Counted from the first letter of the stretch, positions 1 through 16,303 are shown. The stretch is 64,000 nt of DNA from Chondrilla cf. caribensis (GCA_964020155.1 OZ026554.1:2670327-2734326); one strand, 5' to 3'. A program made the numbers and translations. The notes: generated from the sequence alone by a model not told the origin.

Positions 1-792
1 ACATAGGTAATGTCGGTTCAATTATCAAGTGGAACATTGCCTGGCAAATTTACAACTGCAGTACGTGCACATGTATATATTAGACCTTTCTAGAGCCCCG
101 GCAGACTCTGTGTGGCTATGTAGTTTGTGGTTAAAATATAATAAATGTGTTTGATAGTGTTACAGTAATACAGATAATTAAATTGTGATGCTGAGATAAT
201 CTGGGAATGGTACCTTCAAACACAATATTAATGTATAGCTATGGTTACATAAGTGTCTATCACTGGGCAATCCTCCATGCATTGAGATATTCTTGACATG
301 AATTTGAATGAATAGCCAAGTATAAAGGTAGTTATGTGTCTCTAATTACCTCCATTTTACCCTATTAGCATTCACAAGAAGAGGTTTTTTACTTTTTACT
401 TTGAGCCATTACAGTCAAATGTAACCATGATCAGCCATGGGTTCTTAGTTTTTGCAATTTTAATGATGTCAGGAAAATAATTATGATGGCAAACTCACTT
501 GTCTAGCAATGTTTTGATTTGCACTCACAGCTAGCATGTCTATGGTGATATAAACACTAACTGTACATGTCAAAAGAAATGCATATTTTTCCCTGTCAAT
601 CCACCGCCAAAAACTACAGCTGTACGCAGTAGGCAGCGTGGTAAGTTGCGGAAATTACTGCGTCCATCCGCAGAACATGGCGTCAATACGTATGCACATA
701 CTTAACAATAAATATTTGAATGAGCACACGACCGATAAAGAACAAAGAAAAGAAAGAACAGTAGCAATATATTAATATATATATATACAAAG
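1..792. other. No gene recognised
   Basis: AT-rich sequence without a convincing open frame, exon or RNA gene on either strand. A short TA-rich run lies just before the BEN-domain pseudogene. Confidence 0.5.
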
Positions 793-1745
793 TTAAACAT
801 AACTACTGTAACAGTTCTCCAATTTGGGAATGGGCTCCGTTTTGCGGCAGGCTTCGTCTATTGCATTCCTCATGTCTTTCTCGGCAATGGTCTTCGTCTC
901 CAGTCGCTCCAACAGAAAGTGCTTGATGTAGACTTTGTGTATGGCATTCAACTTTATACTGTTCAGACCTTTTTTCCCACAAAGGCTGCGACTGTTACTT
1001 CTTACTCTCTCTTCAATTGTAAATATCTTTGTGGCTAACCTTGATGCTAGATTCCTTCGCGACTTGCAGGCACTTGAAGAGGTATACAAAATGTCGTCGG
1101 GCACGCTGTACTCCTGCACATTGCTACTGTAGTTGAACTCTTGCAATGGAGAAGAAACAAAGCAGGGAGAGCTAAATGGTGTTTGCGATGGTTCAGGTGT
1201 CAGTAATGCCGGCTCAAAAGGTGGTGGTCCCAATATTCGGCTTATGGTTTCTGGGCATTCCGATAGTTTCTTCTCCAGATAATCTAACCTTGCGTTCAAC
1301 CCCTTCTACAGAGAATCCAGCCTTGCAAAAATCTTTGCATTCTGACCAGGCACAAAATCGTGTAACTTCTCTATAAGTTCGCAGATGTCATCCCGTGGAA
1401 GCTGGAGCATCTGAGAAGGAGTATCAGGAACACACCGTGATAAAGGGAGGGGAGAACGAATTTCATTGTCTTCAACTTCTACAGAGGATGCCGGGCTTCG
1501 TAAATCTAACTCGATCTCAGCCTGGTTTCTCTTAGTTACGGACGTGGGCGCTTGAACACTGGGTGGTACTGTACCGTTATCCTTCACTATGGCGTCATGC
1601 AACTTCTTGGACTTTCCCCAAACGACTGTAACTTTTTCTCCAACAGCAATAAGTCCATCCTTGACATTAGCACGCTTCAACCAAGAAGTGGTTCATTAGA
1701 TCTCCCTTGTGTCCATTCGACTAGAATCTTTGTAGAAGCAGACAT
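793..1745 (-). pseudogene. BEN-domain protein pseudogene
   Basis: Read on the minus strand, an ATG at 1745 opens a short frame (MSASTKILVEW) that hits a TGA near 1680. The next frame carries a basic start and the segment EKVTVVWGKSKKLHDAIV, like the small barrel found near the N-terminus of some invertebrate BEN proteins. That frame meets a TAG at 1306-1308 and continues in the same frame (NARLDYLEKKLSE, a coiled-coil-like stretch) to TAA at 793. The C-terminal part, starting SRRNLASRLATKIFTIEE and ending KDMRNAIDEACRK, has the pattern of a BEN domain, a DNA- or chromatin-binding fold. One frameshift and one in-frame stop make this a broken copy of a roughly 310-residue protein. A cellular gene and a transposon-borne ORF are both possible origins. 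The BEN assignment rests on pattern, not on a search. Confidence 0.6.
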
Positions 1746-2052
1746 TTCCGTACTTGAAGTTAGGGAAATCAATCAAACAAGGCTACGATAGCTAGATGAA
1801 TGGAAAGAGTGACTTTGGACCTAAATGCTACCAAGTTGGATACATTGATGTAGTTTGTTGACCATTAGAATTGCCAGATATACACTAGAAATTACACCCG
1901 AGTCCGCTGCTCTCCTCGGAAATCTGTAAAATTCCTCGGAAGAAGTTATAAGTTGAGAAATTTCACAGGTCAGATCTATTATTCGATTCGATCGACTTGA
2001 AAACAATGGATTTTGAGAGACAGAGAGAAACACCAAGAAGACACCTACGCCA

Positions 2053-2905
2053 ATGCAACGAATTATGCAAGAAGAAATGACTGTAACCACCTACCAAGCT
2101 GTACAGAGAACCATCTTACGATGGAAGGAAACGGGTGGCTTTAAAGTTCGTGCCATGAGTGAACGGCCCAAATCTGTACCTGAGAAACACTACAGATTTA
2201 TTGATGCAGAAATGGCCAAAAATGACGAACTGACTGTTACAGACTTGGAGCAGCTCCTACTGGACAAGTTTGGAAGGAATGCGGTAAAATACTCTCTGCG
2301 CACTCTTGCCAGAGCTAGGGAAGATCTCGGGTGGAAGTTCTCTACAGCAAGGTATTGCCAGGCCATATGAGAGGGCAACAAGCTCAAGAGACTAGAATGG
2401 TGCAAGGAACACCTACTTGAACAGGAAAACTTCGAAGATGTCATTTTTACGGATGAATCATCTATTCAGCTAGAGAATCATCGAAGGAAAAGCTTTCAGA
2501 AAAGAGAAGCTCCATGAAAGTTAAAGTACAAACACAAACATCCCCTTAAGGTCCACGTATGGGGAGGAATCTCCAAGAGGGGTGCTACGAAGATTGTGAT
2601 TTTTCAGGACATCATGATGGCTACAGTGTATGGAGACATCTTATCGGCTTCATTTCTCCCATTTGTACGAGGCCATTATCCACACGGGCATGGGTTATTC
2701 CAAGATAACGACCCAAAACATACAAGCAGGTACATCAGCGATTTGGGGATCAATGAAGACGTTTTTGAGGGACAAGTATAAACCGAAAAATTTGGCTGAA
2801 TTAAAAGCTGGCATCAAGGCATTTTGGAAAACTCTAACGCTGTCTGTTTGTGGTAGGTATATTGACCATATACAGAAAGTTATGCCAGATGTCATAAAAA
2901 GATAA
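2053..2905 (+). pseudogene. Tc1/mariner-like transposase, inactivated
   Basis: The N-terminal part has a paired helix-turn-helix DNA-binding region (AVQRTILRWKETGGFKVRAM). The catalytic DDE domain follows, with the first Asp in VIFTDESSIQLE near 2440, the strand motif VHVWGGISKRGATKIVIF near 2550-2600, and the second Asp in LFQDNDPKHTSRY near 2700-2730. Near 2733 the frame shifts and the usual stretch leading to the third acidic residue is missing, because the sequence jumps to WGSMKTFLRDKYKPKNLAEL. In-frame TGA codons at 2368-2370 and about 2516-2518 sit where an Arg codon is expected, consistent with CGA to TGA decay. The product would cut and paste its own element, but this copy cannot. 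No convincing terminal inverted repeats were found around it. Confidence 0.85.
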
Positions 2906-3448
2906 TGGTGGTCCCTCTGGGCATTGACTGTAATCATTTTATCGATACTAACCTTATTGTTTCAAGTTTTTTCCATTCTTTTGCGTATATAATTTTATTC
3001 ATCCAAAATTTATTCCTACGTATGTACATATTGTCAGCGTGCTCGAAGTATAAACGGATTTCATTAATGATACTTGATTATGAAATTTACCGCAGATGCC
3101 TTTGAAGTATAGCGTGGACATCTGGACTAATCAATTACGGTCAATCGGGGGATTTCCGCACATCATAATTATTGTGGAATAATATGCGTTTCTTTTGGCA
3201 TATACCGTATACCTAAAGCCCCTATAGTCCTTCTCCCAACATATAACACTGATATAAAAAGTTTGCTAAGAATGGCAAATACATATTATGCTTGGTTCCA
3301 CTGTAATGGGTTACTAAAATGAATTTCTACCACAAGTTTTATTCAAGTTTTCTACCCACTATTATGAGTTTGTGAAGCATTTGAATTGTGTCAATTTACA
3401 GAGGATTGGACAAGGTTGTCACAGTCAACATGTGGATTTGCATTAACA
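2906..3448. other. No gene recognised
   Basis: AT-rich sequence after the transposase. It may hold the right end of the Tc1 element, but no matching terminal repeat was identified. Confidence 0.4.
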
Positions 3449-3567
3449 CCTGACCTGTGTGACATCATGCATGTGACAAGTGTGTGACATGCAACACATG
3501 TTTGAGACGTGTGTATGTGAGACATGTGTGAAACACTTCTGGGACAAGTGTGTGAAATATGTGTAAG
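3449..3567. repeat. Degenerate TGTGAGACATG-type minisatellite
   Basis: Repeated imperfect words such as tgtgacatg, tgtgagacatg and gacaagtgtgtga run through this stretch. Unit length drifts around 10-20 nt. Confidence 0.55.
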
Positions 3568-3629
3568 ATATTTCAGATATTTTAGATTCTCAGGTATAGT
3601 GTATACTTACAAATACAGTTACTAAGGTA

Positions 3630-3860
3630 ATAAGACTGTGATCTGGGTTAATGTGGATATTCATTTCTTTGCTAATCACCTGCTATTTCAGACTGTTATC
3701 CCCAGGAACCATATTACATACTCACAATAATATTATTATGCTTAACTACTCACATACCACAATAGATAGTGGAGAATTCATTGTTGATACTATAATATAT
3801 ACTGTGTATGTGCCATTTACTTGTAATCAATACATTAATGATCATGTATAATATTATAGG
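3630..3860 (+). repeat. Relic of the distal 3' flank of a collagen unit
   Basis: The sequence beginning aagactgtgatctgggtta matches the segment starting at 36248, downstream of collagen gene 2, for about 200 nt. It indicates that a further array unit once extended to the left of gene 1. Confidence 0.6.
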
Positions 3861-5373
3861 TAATGAGAAATTACTCCCACAAGCTAAAATTTTCCATTCA
3901 AGTAAAAAATCCATTTCCCTGCCTCTAAATTCCCATTTAAATATTGCCTCCTACTTCGATGTACCTCCTAAAGATTGAAATGGATACATCCTCCTATCAC
4001 ATGCCATGCAGCAATATAATCCCTTCACATCTATCATTGCTACGGACACAGGTGGTAGGGCATGGGGAACACTACATAGTATTTGAATATCAACTCACAG
4101 CACTGTACTCACATACAAGATGTAAACTCATCCGATGTCCCACACAGAGGCTTGGGGGCAACGAAAGAGAGGGCATATCCTATGTACATAAGATGACTAG
4201 AAGTACATACTGTGTACAGAATTATTTGAGATCTCGATACATATTCGCATACTGTGTGTACATTTAACATTTAAAAATGTGGCCTTGAAATGTTGATTGT
4301 GCATATGTGAGTGACTTAGCATATGCACACACACAAACACAAACACACACATGTAGTTAATGCAAGTAAGGTAGAAACATTTCAAACATAAGTACCTAAA
4401 CTCATGATTTGTGCAAGTGTATTGCATCTCCCATACAAGCCATACAAGTACTGATGGTAATTGTCAACATTGTCAGTTAGAACACAATCCCAATAATTAG
4501 TGGACATATTGGACAGTTCTCCGGAGATCAAACCTTTAATGGACACTGTTAAACAGTCAATTGTTAAGGCCATTACTAGTGACTAATAGGCAGATCCTGT
4601 ACTTATTATTAGTCAGTGCATAATATGTACATTAGCATTGAGCAATTACTCAGTAATTGGATTTATTGTGATATATGACTAGGACAGTCAACAATCACAA
4701 TTATCATTGGATATTCATCAGCTAATACTGTGCCTACCAAATCTTTCTGTCACATGAACTATCTAATATGAATTGATGAAAGAACAAGGACTATTCAATG
4801 TTATTTTAGGAAAGGCTGATAACTAATAGATAGTGGCAACCTTTTCTATTTAATAATTGCATTAATCAACATATTCTCACAACAGACAATGATTGTGTTT
4901 GTAACATAGGATATCACATAATACATGCTGAAATGGGTCCACATTCAATTACAGAATAGGTAAGGGACGCTGAAAGTCATGCTCAAGTTGTAGACTGAGT
5001 TGCAGGGATCCAAATTATTTCAACATTAGTTGTGGTTTCCAGTTACGTACATCAACTTAATTAGTTTTGATGAATAAATACTTTATCACTCAATTTTACT
5101 ATGCATATTCTTTTCAAAGGCCATTTCAGCGGAGTTTCAAAATTTCAAGTATGAAAGATTTAATCAAAATATTCATAGATTCAAGTAGGTATGCTAAAGT
5201 AGATGTGCATGTGGTTATCGGTTTGCCTTACTTAGTGATTTCCAATATATACGATTTCTCTACTTATTCAATTTAGTTATTATGAAGATATTTCATATAT
5301 ACTTCAGTGTACACATGACCTTTTCCTGCTATGCACAATAGTCTGCTTATGATCACTACAGTCGTTGCATAGA
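3861..5373. other. No gene recognised
   Basis: AT-rich, with a short CA run near 4326-4350. No exon, RNA gene or mobile element could be supported. Confidence 0.4.
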
Positions 5374-5472
5374 ATTCCTTACACTCCTGGTTGTCCTGGC
5401 AGCACTGGAGGTCCTTCCACTCCTAATTCTCCTCTCATACCTCATTTGTCCTTGTTTCCTCTTGAACCTAAC
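5374..5472 (-). pseudogene. Collagen Gly-X-Y relic, minus strand
   Basis: Read on the minus strand, the segment gives triplets GSR GNK, then GMR GEL GVE GPP, then GQP. A stop lies in the middle, another follows GQPGV, and one glycine is replaced. The Gly-every-third pattern over about 30 residues is unlikely by chance and matches the array collagens in composition. It points to an inverted, largely deleted collagen exon to the left of gene 1. Confidence 0.55.
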
Positions 5473-5634
5473 ACTTCATGTACAGCATTTCACAAATGGG
5501 TTGTTTATTCAAAAAGAGAAAACTGTAAAAAATTATGTGAAATTGATCATTTTCACAGAATCTGGTTCTCAAATCAGATCTTAATACAGTAAATATAAAA
5601 ACTTATTGTTTGGAACATATACTATAGCCGAACA

Positions 5635-5760
5635 TGCACACAACACAAGCACACACACATGCACACACGTATAAACACACATTGACACACACACATGCAC
5701 ACACGTATAAACACACATTGACACACACACACGCGCTCGCACACACACATGCATGCACAC
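5635..5760. repeat. CA-rich tract with a duplicated ~36-bp unit
   Basis: A unit built of cacacacacatgcacacacg followed by tataaacacacattga occurs twice in direct succession between about 5650 and 5725, inside a longer CA-rich run. Confidence 0.75.
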
Positions 5761-7195
5761 TTGTCTCACAACATGGAAGCCCACAGATGCACAGAATCAC
5801 TGAAATATGTAGTATTTACCTATGTCATGTACATTCAAGAAAGGCAACGTGTGTTTGTGTACAAATTCATCTTTATGTTTCCGTATGACTACATACAATA
5901 TGATTATACTGATGTAATACCATGTTGTGCAAATGTATATACATTGTGTTCGAAGATTGCTTGGGACTGAAAATCATCATAATAACTATTATACTTCCAG
6001 AATAATCACTATACACAAACTGCACTATGGATGAGGGCGACTGTTATTAGAACCAGAAGGGCTTTAGGCTGGACCTTCCACAGCAGTCGGTATACTGTTA
6101 CATGTTATGAATTAGCAGTTCCTGCTTTAATTTTTTGTAAATTAAATTACATAATATTAGCGGATATCCATTAATGCTCAACTGCTAACAATTATACAGT
6201 AACCAAAAAACACTATAAAAGATCGTTACCTTTTTTGCACCGGTACAGTACATGTGTGTGCTTGTGTTGTGTGCAAGTGCATGAGGTCCACTTGTACTTG
6301 CAAACTACTTCCCAGTACTCACATTGATTAGCACTAATATACACAAAGAATAACACATTTATCATAAGTTTTGCAATGGCAGTGGCACCAATTGACTATA
6401 GTTGTATAACTGAATAGCATTTATTGTTCAAAGTGTGGAAAATTATGAATGTTACTTGTTAAAAAAGTTATATTATGAATGGTGAAGAACCTATATCCCA
6501 CAATAAATTGTACACGTATTTCAAGACGGCTTGATGATATGGTAAATTGCATCCCTGGATACGAAAGGGAGTGGAACCTCACATGCTTTCAGTTAATGTA
6601 CATCTTGATTGTAATGCAATTACTTTAAACAGGCCCTTGTATTAAGTGTGGATAACTAAATATAATATAGTGAGTGAATACATAGCTGTGGGGTTGTGGT
6701 GAGTAGGGATTACAAGTGTTCTGTTCTTACTTTGGCTGTAGTTATCCTCGTTCACGAGGTGTTACCGTGTCTTGTTCAGCTTCGATGAGAATTAGCCAAT
6801 ATGATAGCTGATATCGCTCGATTTCAATAGCACTTGAATTGTTCTCTGCATTTCTGTTTTTCTGTTTGTACGCACATCCATGCTCCATGTTATTGTGATT
6901 CTATGTCTTTAGAGTATCCACCATTGAACCAGCAATAATAATCATTTTTGATTTGCTTTCAAGACATGTCTGTCATACAGCTTCCTTTGAGTTATCACCA
7001 TGATTCACAAGTTTGAAGTGTTGGTTACTACGAGTACTTGTGTGAGAATTGGCGGCTGACAACATATTTTGTTTGTATTCAACCGGATCTCAAGTTCAAT
7101 GTGTTAATTACTGTGAGTGCTGTACTATTGAACCCACTGTGCTTAGTCTGCATGTACGTAGTTCACAATTTTAAGGTAAAGTACTTTTAAATCAA
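5761..7195. other. No gene recognised
   Basis: Mixed AT-rich sequence without a supported gene. It separates the minus-strand collagen relic from the inverted 5' flank arm. Confidence 0.4.
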
Positions 7196-8440
7196 CAATG
7201 TATAGTCCCGGCAAGATAGACTGATTTATATGTATTGAAATAGCTGACCCCACATTTTATGATATTCTATATTAATGTCAAGGTATCCAAAACAATTTGA
7301 GCTATTAAATATTAAGCTAATATTTTTTTTCTCTTGGGATAGCGTACAGTAATTTGCACTACTTAGTCTTCCCCTGTCTGTGTTTGGTTGAATACAGTGT
7401 GAGGGACTATTCTTTACACCCTTCTGTCAATGTTCTTCAGGAGAATATTTTGATTTGTCCTTTTGCAGTTGCATGCTAATATTGTTGTGATTGTAACTTT
7501 GTGCTGGATCATGCAAGGTTACATAGCATATGCACACACTCATGCCTGACAAAGTACACTCATCCAATATTGAATCCTTACATGACTGTATGTTAATTCA
7601 ATTTAGCGAAGTCATTTTACCCTCCATATTGTATACACATGCACACACATGAATGTGCTAATACACACACACATGCGCGTGCACAAGCACACGCGCACAC
7701 ACACACGCACGCACGTATGCACCCACTCATGCACGCACACACACACACACACACACATATACAAGTGTGATAAAAATATCTCCCATTTTGGTTCCCCATA
7801 ATTGCTCATTTGTGTCAAACCGTGAGGGGAGAAAAAAGGCAGGTAAGTTACTTAACAATTACATTAAATGTCCATGTATGTAGGTTTCTAACTCAAGCAG
7901 TAAACATCCTGTTCTTGTGTCTCATCACACCTTGTGTGCTTGTATGATTGCATGTTAACATTATTAGTAAGACACCTTGTCTAAACATGTATTAACAATA
8001 ACATTCTGATAATTTGATTGGACATTTTTGTAGTTGCATGCTAATATTATGGTTGTGATTGTAACCTTGTGCTGAATCATGCAAGTTTACATAGCATGTG
8101 CACACACTCATGCCTGACAATGTACTCACTAATTAAATATTGAATCCTTACATGACTGTTGCTAAATCAATTAAGCAGAACCTTCTAGTGAGGCCATTTT
8201 GCCCAATGTGTATACACATACACAAACATGAATGTGCAAAAGCATATATACACATACATGCACACATGCATACAAGTGTAATAGCATGATAGATGTATAG
8301 ATAAAACCAGTAACTAACTCTGCAATACCGATATGCATAATGTTCCTATAATATTATAAAGTGTTCCATCATGTTAGTTGATTTGCTGATTTAAAACCAG
8401 TGAGAATTGTATCAGTGTCGTGATTTCTTCTATTGTGTGT
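7196..8440 (-). repeat. Inverted collagen 5' flank, unit 1
   Basis: The sequence is the reverse complement of parts of the collagen 5' flank, for example the gattgtaac...tgctgaatcatgcaag block, which appears in plus orientation near 11980. The block occurs twice here, near 7490-7800 and 8040-8330, each followed by a CA tract and the last-named words ccattttgg or ccattttgcc. It belongs to the head-to-head organisation seen again before units 2, 3 and 5. Confidence 0.7.
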
Positions 8441-8444
8441 ACAT

Positions 8445-11400
8445 GCGTGTGATATGTGGCGCTTATAATGGTGTGGGATGTGCAGGTGGATGCATATAAT
8501 ATGATGTCCTTATGTGACATTCCAAAAGCAGTGTTTTTTGTCCCTTTGTCAGAATCCTTCTTACCACATATTGTGTTCCCACATTTTCTGCAAAGTCACA
8601 TGTGGAGTGCAGATCTCAGTTTACCCAGAAGCTACCATTGCTCATTTTAATATTCATTGGTGCTAGTAGTGCTACACGGTTTGACGATGCTTATCGATAC
8701 CGTCAATTAATCCACCCTAGAGTGATCACTTTCCAATTCAAGGATTGAGGTTACATTGTACCTCATAAGTAAATAAATGATAACTGGCTTGAACCAACAA
8801 ACAAATTTAAAGAAGACATTTTGTCATATGTAAATCCAATGAATGCGGCCTTGGGAAACTCTAGTACATGTATGTGAGTGTGTGTATCCACCTGCCACTG
8901 TATGTGTAAGTGTGCATGCGGATATCTACTTTTGTGTTTAGGGATTTACGTTAGTGTATCTTCATTTATGCATGTATAATGTGTATATGTATGCGTGCTT
9001 GTAGGTGTTATGTGTATAGCATTGTCACCACAAGCACAAGCAGCACTGCATCACCGCCAAAGGGTATCTTCTAGAATCATGAAAGCAGAGTTTCTGACAC
9101 AAGTTGGGCCACTAATGATTATCGTAGTGTACGCCCCCACAAACCAGGACAGTACCAAGGAGAAGGACCAGTTACAGGTGATAGTGATGGGGGAGTCAAT
9201 GCATCGGTTAGTGAGAAACTGGATGGTGTTGTAGGCCCTTATGGCCTGGAGTGTACTACTAGTGATAACGACGAATGACTGGTTTCATTTACATGTGCCA
9301 ATGGTTTATGTCTCGCCAACACCTACTTTGCCCACAAGCACATCCATAAAGCCACATGATATCCTTCCGACCCAAGTAGACCACCCATCCTCGAGGACTA
9401 CATCTTGGTGAAGTGTAGGATGATGCCATCAGTCCTAGATACCAGGGTACTTTGTGGAGCAGATATTGACAGTGATCACAGATTTGTGGTCACTTCAATA
9501 CGACTGAAGCTACGAAGTAGGCCAAAGGAGAAGAGAGGTGGACGTTTGATGTGAAATGCCTACAAGATGCAGACACTAAGGCGGCCTTTGTGAACACCAT
9601 AGAACAAGAGGCGGAGAGCAAAGGGAAGTGTTGAAAACCGATGGAAGAAACTGAAACAGTGTATCTTAGAGTCTGGCAAGGAACACCTAGGGTGGATGAA
9701 AAGAAACAGAAGAAATGGATTAGTGACTGAGCAATGCAAATTTAATCATTGATGCAAAGAGGAAGGCTTACAGACAGTGGCAGGAATGTAGAACATATGC
9801 AAGAAGGCAGATTGAATATCGGACCCTCAGAAAAGCAGTGAGAAAAGTAGGAAAGGATAACCGACAGAAATGGCTACATACAGTGATGAAGGAGATTGAA
9901 GACAATCTGAAAAGGAATTGACAAGAAAACTTCTTCAGGAAGTTAAGAGACATCAATGCAGACAAAGTGAAACCAACATCAACCATCTTGGATGAAATTG
10001 GACAACCTATCAAGGGCAATGAGGAGAAATTGGCATGCTGGAAGAGACATTTAAATGGAGTATTGAATGTGAAGAGCACTGTGGATGAGGAGATGATTGC
10101 AAGTGTGGAAGACTGTTCCACGTCAGACACAAGTGTAGTGACATGGGAGGAGATCAAGAAAGCCAGGGGAGAGCTGAAGAATGGCAAGGCAGCTGGTAGT
10201 GATGAGATAGTGGTTGAATTGGTGAAGAATGAAGGACAGGCAATGGTTAACTGGTTGTGGGAGGTGTTGAGAGAAGTATGAACCAAACACCACAAGGTGT
10301 AAAAATGCCATCCTAATTCCAAGTGGAAAAATGCCATCCTACGTAATTCCACTCCATAAAAAGAAGAAGGACATAAAAGTGTGCGATAATTATCGAGATA
10401 TTGCGTTACTGAGTGTTCCGGGAACAGTGCTCTCTCTCTCTCATACTCCTAGAGAGGTTGGAGATCATCATTGATCCTCAGCTACTTCAGTCACAGTGTG
10501 GATTTCGCCAGGGCCGTGGAACAACTGATCAGATTTGGTTAACACGACAAATCATTGAACGAGCAGTTGATTATGGAACGGCAGCACATCTGTGTTTTGT
10601 CGACCTCACCAAGGGCTGTGACTCAGTGGATCGCGGGCAGCCCTTATTGCTATCCTGAGGAACTATAAAGTTTCCCACCACCTAATTGACATCATCCGAA
10701 AAATGTATAAAGACACTTGGTGCCAGGTGAGGACTGCAGAAGGTACATCTGAGGAGTTCCTGGTTCAAAGCGGAGTTGGGCAGGGTGTGTTCTGTCTCCA
10801 CTCCTGTTGACTGTTTTATGGACAGGGTGCTCAGGGACACATTGGAGACACCATCAGGGGATGGTCCATCGAGTACACCACCACTGATGGACTGTTCTGA
10901 TCTACAGGGATAAGACTACAACAACCAGTGATGTTCAGAATGTTCAGTATGCAGATGACCTCACACTAGTGGCTGAATCAGGAGAAGAACTACAGTTTAT
11001 GGTGGACACCCTAGACAAGGCCGGCACTCAATGGGGATGTTCATCAATGGAACCAAGACTAAAACAATGAGGATTGGAGTGGATGATGGCGACCAACCAG
11101 CAACCACCCTGAAAGGCAACACACTGGAGACTGTGGAAGCCTTTTCCTAGCTATCTGGGGAGTGAAGTGGGGCAGACTGCTAGGGTAGATGGAGAGGTGA
11201 GAACCTGACTGGAGAAGGCAGCCAAAGTTTACCAGATATGGAGGAGAAAGGTCTTCAGAAGTAGGAGCATTGCCAAGAGGACCAAGGTTCATGTGTTCAG
11301 AGTGAAGGCCATGTCTGTGCTTTTGTATGGGGAGAGACATGGGCAGTCACACAGCAGGGACTGAGAAGATTGTATACCTCCCAGATAAAGTGCTTACGAG

Positions 11401-11740
11401 ACATTGTTGGAGAGATCTTGTGGGACCAGAGAGGAAATGAGGACATCCTTGCAGAAACTGGAGAAGTACAAGTGGAAGACCAGTTGAGACTGAAACGACT
11501 CAAGTGGTTTGGTCACCTCAAAAGAATGCCAGACCACCGGCCACAGCTACAAGTGCTCAAATGCTGTCCACAGGGCAAGAAGAGGAAACCTGGAGGAACC
11601 TCTCTCCGCTGGATAGATATTGTGAACAGAGACCTGTCCAAGATTGCCAACTGGGAACAACTAGTGAGGATAGGAACCAGTTGTGATCCACCATTCACCA
11701 GCTCTGCCTGCCGCCCAGCTCAACCTGATGATAAAAATTG
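8445..11740 (+). mobile_element. LINE-A non-LTR retrotransposon, decayed (unit 1 copy)
   Basis: Protein fragments follow the order of a non-LTR element. An AP-endonuclease piece (SRIMKAEFLTQVGP, then VYAPTNQDS) lies near 9070-9160. The linker includes NGKAAGSDEIVVELVKN near 10180-10230. Reverse-transcriptase motifs follow: SQCGFRQGRGTTDQIWLTRQ near 10490-10550, CFVDLTKGCDSVDR near 10590, and the catalytic QYADDLTLVAES near 10945. The C-terminal part has WFGHLKRMPDHRPQ and TSLRWIDIVNRDLSKIANWE near 11500-11660. Many stops and frameshifts break it, and the start of the endonuclease domain is missing. The 3' end runs into TG-rich sequence. Intact relatives copy themselves by target-primed reverse transcription. 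Confidence 0.85.
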
Positions 11741-11744
11741 TGTT

Positions 11745-13323
11745 CATGTGTGCATGCATGCATGTGTGTGTGTGCATGTATGAATATGTATGCATGTATG
11801 TATGCATTTGTACACTGGTGTGTGTAGGTGAACATGATTACATATAATTGATAGTACAAAATGGCTTCACTTAAGGTTTCATTTAATTGAGTTATCATGC
11901 AGTCTTACAAGGATCCGTTATTTAATTAGTGTGTTCGTTGTCAGGTAAGAGTTTGTGCATGTATGCTATGCCCTAAGTCTAACTTGCATGATTCAGCACA
12001 AGATCACAATCACAACAATATTACTGTAGTATGCAGCTGAAAATGTCAAATCAAGGCAAGTATTAATGTAAGTGTCAAGTGTATACATGTACATTGTTTG
12101 TGTACATGTGCTCTGCACATGTGTTAGCACAATGTTATCTAAAATTACAGGTTTCAAGGCTGACGTACACAACATGTAAACATACAACACAGGCAGATTT
12201 AAGTATAGTACACAGATTGGATAATTATGTACAGCAACCTTGAGAGAGATAGAGAGTGCATACCCAAACTCAGTTCAACTAGAAGATGATGTACCACTTT
12301 GGTTCATTCACATCGTGATTGAGTCTCTCTTGAGGAACATTGATAGTAGGGTCCACATTCAGAATCCTTGCTTCACACAGTATTCAACCAAACACTCACA
12401 CAGGGGAAAACTGACAATAACCAACACATTAGAAGCCAAATAAAATATCATGCGTGTGACCTTTCAAAGTCGCCCACTCTGGCTGTAAACAGCCTCTACT
12501 ATCAGTGGTCCTGCTCGCAATAGACCATGCAAGGATTGACTGTCAGAGGTAAAGAAGGGAAGGATATATATATATAAAGCAGTGATGAGATTACACCTTA
12601 TCTTAAGTTGCCTACCCAGACCATTCCTACATACTCACACATCATCACAGCAGTATATAGAAGGTATGACTAGTGTATGAATACATATTATACACCTGCA
12701 AATGTGTTTGTACATACATTAGTGTGCACATGTCTTGTGTGAGTACATGTGTATGTGTACATGTACATTTGCAAATAGATGTGTGCTTGTTTACAGTATA
12801 CTAAACTTCCTAGATTCACAGCTCTTGATCACGCACATAACAATATTAACATAGAAACATGGCAGAATTGAAGTATACTATAGTGCAGTCCAGATACTTA
12901 TGCATAACAACCTTGAAAGGGGTTGACAGTGCATACCAAAATTCCGCTTAACTAGAGGATTACAAACCACTTTACTTCATTCAAGTGGTGATGGAAGTGT
13001 TCTCGTGAGGAACATTGACAAGAAAGTGTAGAGAATAATTCCTTCGCACAGTGTCCAACCAAACACAGACAGTAGGAAGACGAAATAGTGAATAGCACAG
13101 AATGTGGGGTCAGTTACATAAATAACCATAAAACAGTCAATTCAACGGGAATGCTAGAAAATAGTATTGTATACAACAGGAATCTGACTTGTGCTTCAGT
13201 ACACTGTCAATGAATATCATTACAAGTGGGCGTGTCCACCTAGTGACTATTAGATTTGTCTGCTCGCTGTGGTTACCACAAACTACCACTAACAAACTGA
13301 GTGTGTTGGCTTGAGCTACAGAT
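11745..13323 (+). promoter_or_regulatory. 5' flank of collagen gene 1
   Basis: This flank is shared by all units. It holds a TG-rich tract, a conserved block around 11880-12200, and two diverged copies of a roughly 180-bp repeat. The first repeat is near 12240-12430 (contains agtgcatacc, ggaacattgatagtagg and ccaaacac), the second near 12905-13080. A TA-rich run at about 12563-12580 lies between them. The last 170 nt before the ATG are the best conserved part and probably hold the core promoter and 5' UTR. The transcription start is not determined. Confidence 0.6.
13155..13162 (+). promoter_or_regulatory. Degenerate TATA box, collagen gene 1
   Basis: TAGAAAAT stands where genes 2-4 have TATAAAAT, 169 nt before the ATG. 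The substitution may weaken this promoter. The TATA role is inferred from position and conservation. Confidence 0.45.

Positions 13324-16303
<2,980 letters not shown>

Noticed and set aside
5630..5760. CRISPR-like array from repeated CA units
   Set aside because: Only two direct copies, in a microsatellite, without unique spacers, in an animal genome.
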